Source: Micromonospora chokoriensis
GTDB lineage: Bacteria; Actinomycetota; Actinomycetes; Mycobacteriales; Micromonosporaceae
Length of the DNA: 64,000 bases
Assembly (NCBI RefSeq): GCF_000718555.1
Contig: NZ_JOAN01000015.1
Span: 124,001 to 188,000, forward strand
Reading direction: 5' to 3'
A program made the translations under genes and the position numbers. The first letter of the stretch is position 1. Each line of letters opens with the position of its first letter. Shown piece by piece: positions 35,992 through 45,583 of the stretch. The notes below the pieces were generated by a model. That model was not told where the DNA came from. It saw only the letters and a list, made by a program, of their open reading frames with translations, and did not search any database.

Positions 35992-36053
35992 TGATCAGGT
36001 GATGAAAAGTAGGTCAGAAACGATCCGAGTGCCTATTTTTCATCACTTGATCA
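35992..36053. promoter_or_regulatory. AT-rich 22-bp inverted repeat between divergent genes
   Basis: Arms 35992-36013 and 36032-36053 match at 20 of 22 positions around an 18-base spacer, and each contains the core GATGAAAA / TTTTTCATC. It is strikingly AT-rich for this genome and sits between the methyltransferase-nuoD operon and the DUF2520-panC operon. Probably a large operator or a mobile-element remnant. Confidence 0.6.
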
Positions 36054-36224
36054 AGGTGGTCGCGGGAACGCGCTGGTGGGCGGCGTTTCGGTGGCAAGCG
36101 GGGACGGTGGCGGGGGGTGCTTCCGGCGGTGGTGAAGGTTTTCACACATGCTTGTCCGGGTTCGGTGGGCCGGGCGCATACTTGCGATCGACCGGTACCC
36201 CTTCTCGAGGACTGGATCGTCGTC

Positions 36225-37199
36225 ATGAGCGCACCGTTGCGCCCGCGTCCGGCCGCCCCATCCGGGCCTGCCGCATCGTGGGATCGCGCCGTTCCCGGCG
36301 CCCGCGCCACCTCCCGTCTGCTCACCGTCGGTGTCGTTGGCGCCGGTCGGGTCGGCGCCGTGCTGGGCGCCGCGCTCGCCGCCGCCGGGCACCGGTTGGT
36401 CGCTGTCTCCGGCAGCTCCGGAGCCAGCCGAGCCCGCCTCGCCCTGCTGTTGCCCGAGGTGCCTCGTCGCCCGGTCACCGCCGTGGCCCACGCCGCCGCT
36501 GACCTGCTGCTGATCGCGGTGCCGGACGACACCCTGGCCGGCGTGGTGGCCGACCTCGCTGAGCGGGGCGCCCTGCATCCGGGTCAGATCGTCGCGCACA
36601 CCTCGGGAGCGCACGGCCTCGCCGTGCTGGAGCCGGCCGTCGCGGCCGGCGCCCGGCCGCTCGCCCTACACCCCGCGATGACCTTCACCGGTACGCCGGA
36701 CGACCTGGCCCGTCTGGACGGCATCTCGTACGGGGTGACCGCCCCGGCGGAGTTGCGCCCACTGGCTGCCCGGCTGGTCGCCGACCTCGGTGGCGTGCCC
36801 GAGTGGGTGGCCGAGTCGGACCGCCCGCTCTACCACGCTGCGTTGGCCCACGGCGCGAATCACCTGGTGACCCTGGTCAACGAGGCGACCGACCGGTTGC
36901 GGGACGCCGGAGTGTCCCGGCCGGAGAAGGTGCTCGCCCCGCTCCTGCGGGCAGCTCTGGAGAACGCGCTGCGGCTCGGCGACGACGCGTTGACCGGTCC
37001 GGTCTCCCGTGGTGACGCCGGTACCGTGCAGCGGCACCTGGCCCGGTTGGCGGCCACCGCGCCGGAATCCGTCCCCGCGTACCTGGCGTTGGCACGTCGT
37101 ACCGCCGACCGGGCGATCGCCGCCGGCCGGCTGCAACCGGTGGACGCGCAGTCGCTGCTCGGCGTGCTGGCAGACAACGCTAGGGAGGTGGCCGCATGA
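36225..37199 (+). CDS. Rossmann-like/DUF2520 protein, possible ketopantoate reductase
   Basis: 324 aa: an N-terminal NAD(P)-binding fold ([17 protein letters not shown]), LHPAMTFTG, and a C-terminal helical DUF2520 domain like that of 6-phosphogluconate-dehydrogenase relatives. Genes of this type directly precede panC in many actinobacteria, and the stop here overlaps panC as ATGA, which suggests a role in pantothenate synthesis such as reducing ketopantoate; unproven. The start is uncertain: ATG 36225 lacks a good ribosome site and the frame opens at 36117. Confidence 0.82.
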   Translation: MSAPLRPRPAAPSGPAASWDRAVPGARATSRLLTVGVVGAGRVGAVLGAALAAAGHRLVAVSGSSGASRARLALLLPEVPRRPVTAVAHAAADLLLIAVPDDTLAGVVADLAERGALHPGQIVAHTSGAHGLAVLEPAVAAGARPLALHPAMTFTGTPDDLARLDGISYGVTAPAELRPLAARLVADLGGVPEWVAESDRPLYHAALAHGANHLVTLVNEATDRLRDAGVSRPEKVLAPLLRAALENALRLGDDALTGPVSRGDAGTVQRHLARLAATAPESVPAYLALARRTADRAIAAGRLQPVDAQSLLGVLADNAREVAA

Positions 37200-38044
37200 C
37201 GCAGGTGGTGCACACGCGCGCCGAGTTGGCCGAGGCCCGGGCTGGGCTGAAGGGCACGGTCGGCGTGGTGATGACCATGGGCGCGCTGCACTCCGGGCAC
37301 GAGACGTTGCTGCGCGCGGCCCGGGAACAGGCCGATCACGTGCTGGTGACGATCTTCGTGAACCCGTTGCAGTTCGGGCCGAACGAGGACTTCGACCGTT
37401 ACCCGCGCACCCTCGACGCCGACCTGGAGGTCTGCCGTCGGGCCGGTGCCGAGCTGGTCTTCGCCCCGTCGGTGGCGGACATGTACCCGGACGGGCAGCC
37501 CCGCGTACGCCTCGACCCGGGCCCGCTCGGCGGGGAGTTGGAGGGGGCGAGCCGCCCCGGTTTCTTCCACGGTGTGCTCACCGTGGTGTTGAAGCTGCTC
37601 CAGCTCACCCAGCCGGACCTGGCGTTCTTCGGCGAGAAGGACTACCAGCAGCTCACCCTGGTCCGGCGGATGGCCCGCGACCTGGACGTGCCGGTCGAGG
37701 TGGTCGGTGTGCCGACCGTCCGAGAGTCGGACGGGTTGGCGCTCTCCAGCCGCAACCGCTATCTGAGCGAGCCGGAGCGGGCCGCCGCGCTGAGCCTGTC
37801 CGCCGCGCTGCGGGCCGGTGCGCGCGCCGCCGACGACGGCCTGGACGCGGGGGCGGTGCTGACCGCCGCGCACACCGCGTTCGGTGCCGGTACGTCCGGT
37901 GCCCGCCTCGACTACCTGGTGCTCACCGATCCCGAGTTGGAGCCGGGGCCGGTATCCGGGCCGGCCCGGCTGGTGATCGCCGCGTGGGTGGGCGCCACCC
38001 GGTTGATCGACAACGCGGCGATCCACCTCGCCCCGCGCCGCTGA
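37196..38044 (+). CDS. panC: pantothenate synthetase
   Basis: Joins pantoate and beta-alanine using ATP. 282 aa with the nucleotidyl-transferase motifs [10 protein letters not shown] near residue 26, [23 protein letters not shown] and [10 protein letters not shown]. Translationally coupled to the DUF2520 gene and followed 44 bp later by panD. Confidence 0.95.
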   Translation: MTQVVHTRAELAEARAGLKGTVGVVMTMGALHSGHETLLRAAREQADHVLVTIFVNPLQFGPNEDFDRYPRTLDADLEVCRRAGAELVFAPSVADMYPDGQPRVRLDPGPLGGELEGASRPGFFHGVLTVVLKLLQLTQPDLAFFGEKDYQQLTLVRRMARDLDVPVEVVGVPTVRESDGLALSSRNRYLSEPERAAALSLSAALRAGARAADDGLDAGAVLTAAHTAFGAGTSGARLDYLVLTDPELEPGPVSGPARLVIAAWVGATRLIDNAAIHLAPRR

Positions 38045-38088
38045 CCCGGCCGCACCACCCTCCACCAATCCCGCGAAAGGCCACCCCG

Positions 38089-38517
38089 ATGCTGCGGACC
38101 ATGCTCAAGTCGAAGATCCACCGAGCCACGGTGACCCAGGCCGACCTGCACTACGTCGGTTCGGTGACGGTGGACGAGGACCTGATCGACGCCGCCGACC
38201 TGCTCCCCGGCGAGCAGGTGGCGATCGTGGACATCACCAACGGTGCCCGGCTGGAGACGTACGTGATCCCAGGTGAGCGGGGTAGCGGCGTGATCGGCAT
38301 CAACGGTGCCGCCGCGCACCTGGTCCACCCCGGTGACCTGGTCATCCTGATCTCATACGGGCAGATGGACGATGCCGAGGCCCGGTCCTACCGGCCGCGG
38401 GTCGTGCACGTAGACGCCGACAACCGGGTGATCGAGTTGGGCGTCGATCCGGCTGCGGCTGCTCCCGGCACGGCCGGAAACCCGGTGCCCAGCCCGCTGG
38501 CTGTGTCCGGAGTCTGA
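38089..38517 (+). CDS. panD: aspartate 1-decarboxylase proenzyme
   Basis: Makes beta-alanine from aspartate. 142 aa; self-cleavage at Gly24-Ser25 (HYVGSVTVD) generates the pyruvoyl group. [20 protein letters not shown] and [17 protein letters not shown] are characteristic. AAAGG lies eight bases before the ATG. The C-terminal 20 residues are a variable tail. Confidence 0.95.
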   Translation: MLRTMLKSKIHRATVTQADLHYVGSVTVDEDLIDAADLLPGEQVAIVDITNGARLETYVIPGERGSGVIGINGAAAHLVHPGDLVILISYGQMDDAEARSYRPRVVHVDADNRVIELGVDPAAAAPGTAGNPVPSPLAVSGV

Positions 38518-38532
38518 TCCCGCGTACCGCGC

Positions 38533-38570
38533 TTCCGGTCTGTTACCGGAAGGTCATTTCCGGTTACCCT
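38533..38570 (+). promoter_or_regulatory. promoter with triple TTCCGGT operator for the lipoprotein gene
   Basis: TTCCGGT at 38533-38539 and its complement ACCGGAA at 38545-38551 form a perfect 7-5-7 dyad. A third TTCCGGT (38558-38564) abuts the -10-like TACCCT (38565-38570), 43 bp before the lipoprotein ATG. Confidence 0.5.
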
Positions 38571-38613
38571 GGGCGCGCTGGCGGAAGCCGGCCGGTGGCT
38601 GGGGGAGGCCGCT

Positions 38614-39510
38614 ATGCGCAGTGCGATGACGACACTGTTCGCCGCTGTTGCCACGGCAGCGCTGCTGGCCGGCTGTGCCGGGTCCGGTGACCTGGACGGT
38701 GACCTGACCGACGACTGGGCGGCGCTGCCGGCACCGTCGGCGTTCACCCCGGCCGCCGGTGTGTGTCACGCCGCCGACTTCACCGATCTGGTCAGCCTGG
38801 CCAGCTACGAGCCGGTGGACTGCGCCGGCCCGCATCGGCTGGAGACCGTGCACGTGGGGGCGTTCCCGGTCGAGCGGGCGACCGCCCCGGCGGGTGGATC
38901 GGCGGAGCTGCGCGGCGCGTTCGCCGAGTGCGACACCCGGGCGACCGGCTACGTGGGCGACGACTGGCGGGCGGGCCGGCTGCGGCTGTCCGTGGCGCTG
39001 CCCAACGGGCTGGGCTGGGCGGCGGGCTCCCGGTGGTTCCGGTGCGACCTTACCGAGCTGACCACGACCGAGGCGGCAGCTACCGTCGTGGTCCGGTCCG
39101 GCAGCCTGCGGGACGCGCTGAAGGGGCCCGCTGGGCTGCGGCTCGGGTGCCAGCAGACCCGTGGCGGCGCCGGCCGGGGTGTGCAGACGCTGATCCCGGT
39201 GGAGTGCGGCAAGCAGCACGACGCCGAGTTCGTCGGGGTGTGGCGCGCGCCGGAGATGGCGTACCCGACCAAGGACGCCGACTGGGTGCCGCTCTACACG
39301 GGTTGTCGCAGCGCCCTCGCCCGGTACACGGGCGTGCCGGACGACACCAACCTGCGCTTCCGTAGCGGTGTGGTGGTCCGCCCGCCGGGGGCGGGGCGTT
39401 GGAAGGTCGGTGATCGGGGCGTCCGCTGCTATCTGTGGCTCAGCGACCGTACGGTGAGCGCCTCGCTGAAGGGCGCAGGCCCGGCTGGCTTACCGGTCCG
39501 GACGAAGTGA
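38614..39510 (+). CDS. septum-formation-family lipoprotein
   Basis: 298 aa with lipobox LLAGC (Cys at 21). Two similar Cys/Trp-containing halves (DCAGPHRLETVHVGAFPVE and ECGKQHDAEFVGVWRAPE) suggest a duplicated Septum_form-type domain. Extracytoplasmic; the role in septation is known only by family name. GGGGGAGG precedes the ATG by five bases. It sits between panD and nadB. Confidence 0.82.
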   Translation: MRSAMTTLFAAVATAALLAGCAGSGDLDGDLTDDWAALPAPSAFTPAAGVCHAADFTDLVSLASYEPVDCAGPHRLETVHVGAFPVERATAPAGGSAELRGAFAECDTRATGYVGDDWRAGRLRLSVALPNGLGWAAGSRWFRCDLTELTTTEAAATVVVRSGSLRDALKGPAGLRLGCQQTRGGAGRGVQTLIPVECGKQHDAEFVGVWRAPEMAYPTKDADWVPLYTGCRSALARYTGVPDDTNLRFRSGVVVRPPGAGRWKVGDRGVRCYLWLSDRTVSASLKGAGPAGLPVRTK

Positions 39511-39606
39511 CCACGGCCTGACGGTCGGCTCGGCGCGGTCGGCGGCGGACGGGGTCGCCCAAAACACTCGTCCCGCCCCCGCCGCCCCGGGCGAGGATGG
39601 TTCGGG

Positions 39607-41313
39607 TTGACTGAGGGGATGGACCTTCCGACCGTCGACCTGCCTCCCCTGCCCGGGTTGCTGGCCGCGCCCGCACCCGGCTGGGTGGAGACCACCGACG
39701 TGATCGTGGTGGGTTCCGGCGTGGCCGGGTTGACCGCGGCGCTGCACCTGCGTGAGGCGGGCCTGCACGTCACGGTGGTTACCAAGGTCAACATTGACGA
39801 CGGCTCGACCCGGTGGGCGCAGGGTGGCATCGCCGCCGTGCTCGACCCGGCCGACACCCCGGCGGCGCATGCCCGGGACACCGAGGTCGCTGGGGTCGGG
39901 CTGTGCGACCCGGAGGCGGTCCGGGTGCTGGTCGAGGAGGGCCCGGCCCGCCTTCGTGAGCTGATCCGGATCGGCGCCGAGTTCGACCGAAACCTGGACG
40001 GCTCACTGATGCTGACCCGTGAGGGCGGGCACCGGGCGGACCGGATCGTGCACGCTGGCGGGGACGCTACCGGCGCGGAGGTGCAGCGGGCCCTACACGC
40101 CGCGGTGCAGCGCGACCCGTGGATCCGGCTGGTCGAGCACGCCCTCGTGCTGGACCTGCTGCGCGCGCCGGGTGACGGCCCAGATGGGCTCGGCCCGGCC
40201 TGCGGGATCACCCTGCATGTGCTGGGTGAGGGCAGCGAGGACGGCGTCGGCGCGCTGCTGGCCCGTGCGGTGGTGCTCGCCACCGGCGGGATGGGGCAGA
40301 TCTTCTCGGCCACCACCAACCCGGCGGTCTCCACCGGGGACGGGGTGGCGCTGGCGTTGCGGGCCGGCGCGGCCGTCACCGACCTGGAGTTCGTCCAGTT
40401 CCACCCGACCGCCCTGATCACCCCGTCCGGCACGGGGGTGCCCGGTGCCGGGCACGCGCAGCAGCCGCTGGTCTCCGAGGCGCTGCGCGGCGAGGGCGCC
40501 TACCTGGTGGACGCGGACGGCAAGCGGTTCATGGTGGGCCAGCACGAGCTGGCCGAGCTGGCACCCCGGGACGTGGTGGCCAAGGGCATCCACCGGGTGC
40601 TGCTGGCCACCGGCGCGGACCACGTCTTCCTCGACGCACGACACCTGGGCGGCGACTTCCTGGCCGGTCGGTTCCCCACCATCGTGGCTTCCTGCCTGGC
40701 GATCGGCGTAGACCCGGCGACCGACCTGATCCCGGTGGCGCCGGCCGCCCACTACGCCTCCGGCGGGGTCCGGACGGATCTGCGCGGCCGCACCTCGATC
40801 CCCGGCCTGTACGCCTGCGGCGAGGTGGCCTGCACGGGCGTGCACGGCGCGAACCGACTGGCCAGCAACTCGCTGTTGGAGGGTCTGGTCTTCTCCCGGC
40901 GGATCGCCGAGGACATCGCGGCCGGCCTGCCCGAGCAGGCTCAGCCGGCGGACACCGGTGCCTGGCGTGGCGGTGCGGGCTGGGTTCTGCCCGCAGCGTC
41001 GACGCCGGCCCTGCAACGGGCGATGACCCGGGGGGCCGGGGTGCTCCGATCCGCGGCGACGCTGGCCGAGACGGCCGGGACGCTTACCGAGTTGGGCGTT
41101 GCCCGGGGCCGACCGCGGACCGCCGACTGGGAGGCGACGAACCTGCTCACCGTGGCGTCGGCGCTGGTCGCTGCCGCGTACGCCCGTGGTGAGACCCGGG
41201 GCTGCCACTGGCGGGAGGACTTCCCGACGTCCGACGAGCAGTGGCTGGGCCATCTGGTCGGCGCGGTCGGGGCGCAGGGCCGGGTGACGCAACAGTGGGA
41301 GGGGATCCAGTGA
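39607..41313 (+). CDS. nadB: L-aspartate oxidase
   Basis: FAD enzyme that oxidises aspartate to iminoaspartate, the first step of de novo NAD synthesis. 568 aa with VVGSGVAGLTAAL (FAD), RWAQGGIAAVL, HRADRIVHAGGD, EFVQFHPTAL, and GEVACTGVHGANRLASNSLLE split over the active site. Either TTG 39607 (GAGG ten bases upstream) or ATG 39619 (SD abutting) may be used. Coupled to nadC: its stop overlaps an in-frame GTG of the nadC leader. Confidence 0.94.
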   Translation: MTEGMDLPTVDLPPLPGLLAAPAPGWVETTDVIVVGSGVAGLTAALHLREAGLHVTVVTKVNIDDGSTRWAQGGIAAVLDPADTPAAHARDTEVAGVGLCDPEAVRVLVEEGPARLRELIRIGAEFDRNLDGSLMLTREGGHRADRIVHAGGDATGAEVQRALHAAVQRDPWIRLVEHALVLDLLRAPGDGPDGLGPACGITLHVLGEGSEDGVGALLARAVVLATGGMGQIFSATTNPAVSTGDGVALALRAGAAVTDLEFVQFHPTALITPSGTGVPGAGHAQQPLVSEALRGEGAYLVDADGKRFMVGQHELAELAPRDVVAKGIHRVLLATGADHVFLDARHLGGDFLAGRFPTIVASCLAIGVDPATDLIPVAPAAHYASGGVRTDLRGRTSIPGLYACGEVACTGVHGANRLASNSLLEGLVFSRRIAEDIAAGLPEQAQPADTGAWRGGAGWVLPAASTPALQRAMTRGAGVLRSAATLAETAGTLTELGVARGRPRTADWEATNLLTVASALVAAAYARGETRGCHWREDFPTSDEQWLGHLVGAVGAQGRVTQQWEGIQ

Positions 41314-41369
41314 GCGCGAGGAGTGAGCCGATCTTGCGAGCCCCGCAGTCGGGAACGAAGGAGGCGACG
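41310..41369 (+). repeat. dispersed repeat forming a coding leader between nadB and nadC
   Basis: The core 41316-41351 matches the repeat at 7585-7618 (opposite strand). GTG 41310 overlaps the nadB stop (GTGA), has GGAGGGG upstream, and reads 20 codons in frame into nadC; AAGGAGG near the right end serves ATG 41370. Confidence 0.7.
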
Positions 41370-42266
41370 ATGACGGAGCCGACGCGGGCGGCGTTGCGGG
41401 CGGCTGGGCTGGACCCGGCGCAGGTGCGGCAGGTGATCGAGGGCGCGCTGATCGAGGATCTGGGCCCGGATTTCCTGGACGTAACCAGCGTGGCAACCAT
41501 CCCGGCGGAGCAGACGGACACCGCCGACCTGGTGGCCCGCGCGGACGGGGTGTTGGCCGGGATGGCGGTGGCCGCCGCCGTGTTCGAGCTGGTGGGCGAG
41601 GTGACGGGCTTCGGTCGTACCGTCGAGGTGTCGGTGCTGGCCCGCGACGGCGAGCGGGTGGCCCGCGGCGACGTGCTGGCGACGGTGACCGGGCCGACCC
41701 GGCTGCTGCTGACGGCCGAGCGGACGGCGCTCAACCTGCTCTGCCGGATGTCCGGGGTGGCCACCCACACCCGCGCGTGGGCGGACGCGCTGGCCGGCAC
41801 GAAGGCGATGGTGCTGGACACCCGCAAGACGACGCCGGGTCTTCGGGCGCTGGAGAAGTACGCGGTGCGGGCCGGTGGTGGCACCAACAAGCGGATGGGC
41901 CTCTACGACGTGGCCATGATCAAGGACAACCACAAGCTGGCGGCCGGGAGTATCACGGCGGCCTACCGGCGGGTCCGGGAGGCGTTCGGCGAGGTGCCGG
42001 TGCAGGTCGAGGTGACAACTGTCGACGAGGCGGTGGAGGCGGTCGAGGCCGGGGCAGACTTTCTGCTCTGCGACAACATGACTCCGGAGGTGCTGGCCGA
42101 GGCGGTGGCCGCCGTGGGCGACCGAGCGGAGCTGGAGGCGACCGGCGGGCTGACCCTGGAGGTGGCCGGCCGGTACGCGGCCACCGGCGTCGACTTCCTC
42201 TCGGTGGGTGCGCTGACGCACTCGTCGCCGATCCTGGACATCGCGCTGGACCTGCGCACCGAGTAG
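41370..42266 (+). CDS. nadC: quinolinate phosphoribosyltransferase (carboxylating)
   Basis: Forms nicotinate mononucleotide from quinolinate and PRPP. 298 aa from ATG 41370 (AAGGAGG five bases upstream), or 318 aa if translation begins at GTG 41310. Motifs: ALIEDLGPDFLDVTS, NLLCRMSGVAT, DTRKTTPGLRALEKYAVR, and IKDNHKLAAGS. NadA is not in this window. Confidence 0.95.
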   Translation: MTEPTRAALRAAGLDPAQVRQVIEGALIEDLGPDFLDVTSVATIPAEQTDTADLVARADGVLAGMAVAAAVFELVGEVTGFGRTVEVSVLARDGERVARGDVLATVTGPTRLLLTAERTALNLLCRMSGVATHTRAWADALAGTKAMVLDTRKTTPGLRALEKYAVRAGGGTNKRMGLYDVAMIKDNHKLAAGSITAAYRRVREAFGEVPVQVEVTTVDEAVEAVEAGADFLLCDNMTPEVLAEAVAAVGDRAELEATGGLTLEVAGRYAATGVDFLSVGALTHSSPILDIALDLRTE

Positions 42267-42271
42267 TTGTC

Positions 42272-42283
42272 TAGGCTGCGTGC
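42272..42283 (+). promoter_or_regulatory. leaderless -10 box for coaX
   Basis: TAGGCT (42272-42277) is six bases before GTG 42284, just after the nadC stop. Confidence 0.55.
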
Positions 42284-43042
42284 GTGCTGCTCTGCATCGA
42301 CATCGGAAACACCAACACCGTGCTGGCGACCTTCGACGGCGACAAGCTGGTGCACTCCTGGCGGATCAAGACCGATGCCCGCTCGACAGCCGACGAGCTG
42401 GGCCTGATGTTCCGGGGTCTGCTCGCCGGGGACAACGTCGAGATCACCGGTGTGGCCGCCTGCTCCACGGTGCCGGCCGCGCTGCGGTCGCTGCGCACCA
42501 TGCTCAGCCGCTACTACGCCGACCTGCCGAGCGTCGTCGTCGAGCCCGGGGTGCGGACCGGGGTGCAGTTGGCGATCGACAATCCGAAGGAGGTGGGCGC
42601 CGACCGGGTGGTGAACACCCTGGCTGCGTACACCCTCTACGGCGGGCCGTCGATCGTCGTGGACTTCGGCACCACCACCAACTTCGACGTGATCAGTGAG
42701 CGCGGCGAGTTCCTCGGCGGCGCGTTCGCACCGGGCATCGAGATCTCCTTTGACGCGCTGGCCGCCCGCGCGGCCCAGCTGCGCAAGGTCGAGGCCACCA
42801 AGCCCCGCTCGGTGATCGGCAAGAACACCGTGGAGTGCCTCCAGGCCGGCCTGTACTTCGGCTTCGCTGGCCAGGTGGACCGGATCGTCGAGCGGATGAC
42901 CGAGGAGTTGGGCGAGGTGCGCGCGGTGATCGCCACCGGCGGCCTCGCCTCCCTGGTGATCAACGAGTGTCGCAGCATCACCCACCACGAGCCGATGATC
43001 ACGCTGATCGGCCTGCGGATGGTCTACGAGCGCAACCTCTGA
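42284..43042 (+). CDS. coaX: type III pantothenate kinase
   Basis: First step of CoA synthesis, phosphorylating the pantothenate made by PanC. 252 aa with DIGNTNTVLATFDG (phosphate loop), GADRVVNTLAAY, and IVVDFGTTTNFDVI of the ASKHA fold. Probably transcribed from its own leaderless promoter 17 bp after nadC. A palindromic element follows 13 bp after the stop. Confidence 0.94.
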   Translation: MLLCIDIGNTNTVLATFDGDKLVHSWRIKTDARSTADELGLMFRGLLAGDNVEITGVAACSTVPAALRSLRTMLSRYYADLPSVVVEPGVRTGVQLAIDNPKEVGADRVVNTLAAYTLYGGPSIVVDFGTTTNFDVISERGEFLGGAFAPGIEISFDALAARAAQLRKVEATKPRSVIGKNTVECLQAGLYFGFAGQVDRIVERMTEELGEVRAVIATGGLASLVINECRSITHHEPMITLIGLRMVYERNL

Positions 43043-43054
43043 CGCTTGCGGGGA

Positions 43055-43128
43055 GGGTTTCCGGGCAGCCCGACCGGCTCCGGGCGGTCAGGCTTGATCC
43101 CTGCGCCGGCCGGGCTGCCCGGGAACCC
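43055..43128. repeat. 74-bp palindromic element (copy 2), between convergent genes
   Basis: Arms 43055-43077 and 43106-43128 with a 28-base loop; differs from copy 1 (35235-35308) at three positions. It occupies almost all of the gap between coaX and the convergent methyltransferase gene and could act as a bidirectional terminator. Confidence 0.92.
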
Positions 43129-43137
43129 CCGTTGGCG

Positions 43138-43875
43138 TCAGCGCCGTCGGGCGCGCAGCACAAGCGTCCGGTACGGCAGCTCGACGGTCTCCCGACCAGC
43201 CAGGGCGGGGTGGGTGTCCAGGAGTTCGGCGAGTTCGCGTTCGACCCGCCGCTGATCCTCGCTGGAGGCGGTGAGCCAGTACGACCGGGTGCGGATCATG
43301 CCGAACAACTCGTCCGGCGTGAGCGTGCGGCGGTGCGTGAACTCGCGCGACTCGATGGCGTCGAACGCGGGGCCGAAGTCGGCGTACTTCTCGGCATAGT
43401 CGCCGGCTTTGTCACGTATGTCAGATATCCGGCTCAGCTCGGCTACCCAGTCGAGCCGGTCGTCCCGGATGTTCCAGATGGGGGCGAAGGTGCCACCGGG
43501 GCGCAGCACCCGGGCGATCTCGGTGTGCGCGGGCTCTCGGTCGAACCAGTGGTAGGCCGTCCCGACCAGCACCGCGTCCGCCGCCGCATCGGGTAACGGC
43601 AGGGCCTCGGCGCTGCCCGCCAGCGCCGTCGTGCCCGGCGTGGCGTTCGCGAGTTGCGCCCGCATCCCCGGATCAGGCTCGACGGGTACGACCTCGTGGC
43701 CCAGGGCCAGCACGGCGCGGGACAGGATGCCGGTGCCCGCGGCGAGATCGACGACCTGTGCGTTGCTCAGCCCGTCGAGTGCCCAGCGGACCGCAGCCTC
43801 GGGATAACGTGGCCGAAATCGGTCGTAATCACTCGCGGCGGCACCGAACGACAGGGCGTGAGTGTGATCGACCAT
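43138..43875 (-). CDS. class I SAM-dependent methyltransferase
   Basis: 245 aa, Methyltransf_11-like: motif I VVDLAAGTGILSRAV, acidic residue after VVPVEPDPGM, and VLRPGGTFAPIWN. Substrate unknown; the AYHWFD segment occurs in several uncharacterised relatives of trans-aconitate methyltransferases. ATG 43875 is the usual N-terminus; the frame remains open through lysS antisense, which is ignored. Confidence 0.85.
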   Translation of the reverse strand: MVDHTHALSFGAAASDYDRFRPRYPEAAVRWALDGLSNAQVVDLAAGTGILSRAVLALGHEVVPVEPDPGMRAQLANATPGTTALAGSAEALPLPDAAADAVLVGTAYHWFDREPAHTEIARVLRPGGTFAPIWNIRDDRLDWVAELSRISDIRDKAGDYAEKYADFGPAFDAIESREFTHRRTLTPDELFGMIRTRSYWLTASSEDQRRVERELAELLDTHPALAGRETVELPYRTLVLRARRR

Positions 43876-43888
43876 GTCGGGCAGGTTA
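43876..43888 (-). promoter_or_regulatory. leaderless -10 box for the methyltransferase gene
   Basis: On the minus strand TAACCT (43888-43883) is seven bases before the ATG. Confidence 0.5.
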
Positions 43889-43962
43889 TCCCGTAACAGC
43901 CTCCGGACCGCTTGAGTACGCTCGGGCCTGACCCCTGTATCTCCGTGACGAGGAAGCGTGCC

Positions 43963-45471
43963 GTGAGCGAGCAGAACCCCGTACCAGTGGACCCCGCCGA
44001 CGACCTTCCCGAGCAGATGAAGGTCCGCCGGGAGAAGCGGGACCGGATGCTCGCCGAAGGCGTCGAGCCCTACCCGGTCGGCTTCCCCCGTACGGCCACC
44101 CTGGCGCAGGTCCGGGCCCGTTACGCCGACCTGCCGACCGACACCGCGACCGGTGACCAGGTCGCGGTCACCGGCCGGGTGATCTTCGTACGCAACACCG
44201 GCAAGCTCTGCTTCGCGACTCTCCGGGACGGCGACGGCACCGAGTTGCAGGCGATGCTCTCCCTGGACCGGGTCGGGCCGGAGCGGCTGGAGGCGTGGAA
44301 GCGCCTGGTCGACCTCGGCGACCACGTCGGCGTCACCGGAGAGGTGATCACCAGCCGGCGGGGTGAGCTGTCGGTGTTGGCCCAGCAGTGGGAGATGACC
44401 GCCAAGGCGTTGCGACCGCTTCCGGTGGCCCACAAGCCCCTCTCCGAGGAGGCCCGCGTTCGGCAGCGTTACGTCGACCTGATCGTCCGGCCGCAGGCAC
44501 GGGAGATGGTGCGCACCCGAGCTGCCGCCGTACGCAGTCTGCGCGATTCGCTGCACGGGCAGGGCTTCATCGAGGTGGAAACGCCGATGTTGCAACTGCT
44601 GCATGGGGGTGCGACGGCCCGACCGTTCGTGACCCACAGCAATGCGTTGAACACTGATCTGTATCTGCGAATCGCTCCGGAACTGTTTCTCAAGCGTGCC
44701 GTGGTCGGCGGCGTCGACCGCGTCTTCGAGATCAACCGCAACTTCCGTAATGAGGGTATCGACTCTTCGCACTCGCCCGAGTTCGCGATGCTGGAGACGT
44801 ACCAGGCGTACGGCGACTACGACACGATGGCCGAGTTGACCCGCAATCTCGTGCAACAGGCGGCGATCGCGGTCAGCGGCTCGACGGTGGTGACCCACGC
44901 CGACGGTCGGGAGTTCGACCTGGGCGGCGAGTGGCGGTCCGTGACGTTGTTCGGTGTGCTTTCCGAAGCACTGGGTGAGGAGGTCACGGTCCGCACCGAA
45001 CACTCCCGCCTGGTGGAGTACGCGGACAAGGTGGGATTGGCCGTGGACCCGAAGTGGGGCCCGGGCAAGCTGGCCGAGGAACTGTTCGAGGAACTCGTCG
45101 TTCCGGGCCTGCAGGCACCCACCTTCGTACGGGACTACCCGGAGGAGACGAGCCCGCTCACCCGGGCGCACCGCAGCGAGCCGGGGCTGGCCGAGAAGTG
45201 GGACCTCTACGTGCTCGGCTTCGAGCTGGGCACCGCGTACTCCGAGTTGGTCGACCCGATCGTGCAGCGGGAACGGCTGATCGCCCAGGCGCAGCTCGCC
45301 GCCCGTGGCGACGACGAGGCGATGCGTCTCGACGAGGACTTTCTTCGGGCGATGGAGTATGGAATGCCGCCGGCCGGCGGTATGGGAATGGGAATCGACC
45401 GGCTGTTGATGGCCCTGACCGGGCTCGGAATTCGGGAAACCATCCTCTTCCCGTTGGTCCGCCAGGAGTAG
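43963..45471 (+). CDS. lysS: lysyl-tRNA synthetase, class II
   Basis: Charges tRNA-Lys. 502 aa: an OB-fold anticodon domain ([20 protein letters not shown]), motif 2 ([27 protein letters not shown]) and motif 3 ([16 protein letters not shown]). GTG 43963 follows GAGGA by ten bases. Gene order coaX ... lysS-lsr2-clpC is typical; here a minus-strand methyltransferase gene intervenes. Confidence 0.95.
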   Translation: MSEQNPVPVDPADDLPEQMKVRREKRDRMLAEGVEPYPVGFPRTATLAQVRARYADLPTDTATGDQVAVTGRVIFVRNTGKLCFATLRDGDGTELQAMLSLDRVGPERLEAWKRLVDLGDHVGVTGEVITSRRGELSVLAQQWEMTAKALRPLPVAHKPLSEEARVRQRYVDLIVRPQAREMVRTRAAAVRSLRDSLHGQGFIEVETPMLQLLHGGATARPFVTHSNALNTDLYLRIAPELFLKRAVVGGVDRVFEINRNFRNEGIDSSHSPEFAMLETYQAYGDYDTMAELTRNLVQQAAIAVSGSTVVTHADGREFDLGGEWRSVTLFGVLSEALGEEVTVRTEHSRLVEYADKVGLAVDPKWGPGKLAEELFEELVVPGLQAPTFVRDYPEETSPLTRAHRSEPGLAEKWDLYVLGFELGTAYSELVDPIVQRERLIAQAQLAARGDDEAMRLDEDFLRAMEYGMPPAGGMGMGIDRLLMALTGLGIRETILFPLVRQE

Positions 45472-45583
45472 TCCCGCCCACACTCACGCCGAGCCGTAAC
45501 GGGATCCTATTGACGCGGCAAGTGGCGCGCGGGTTATTGTGCTCTCGTTAGCAGGATTCCCCTGCTCGAAAGGAATGTGGGAC

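Noticed and set aside
43876..45483. Upstream extension of the minus-strand methyltransferase frame through lysS
   Set aside because: Antisense to lysS, no homologous sequence, and the methyltransferase N-terminus with its -10 box is at 43875.
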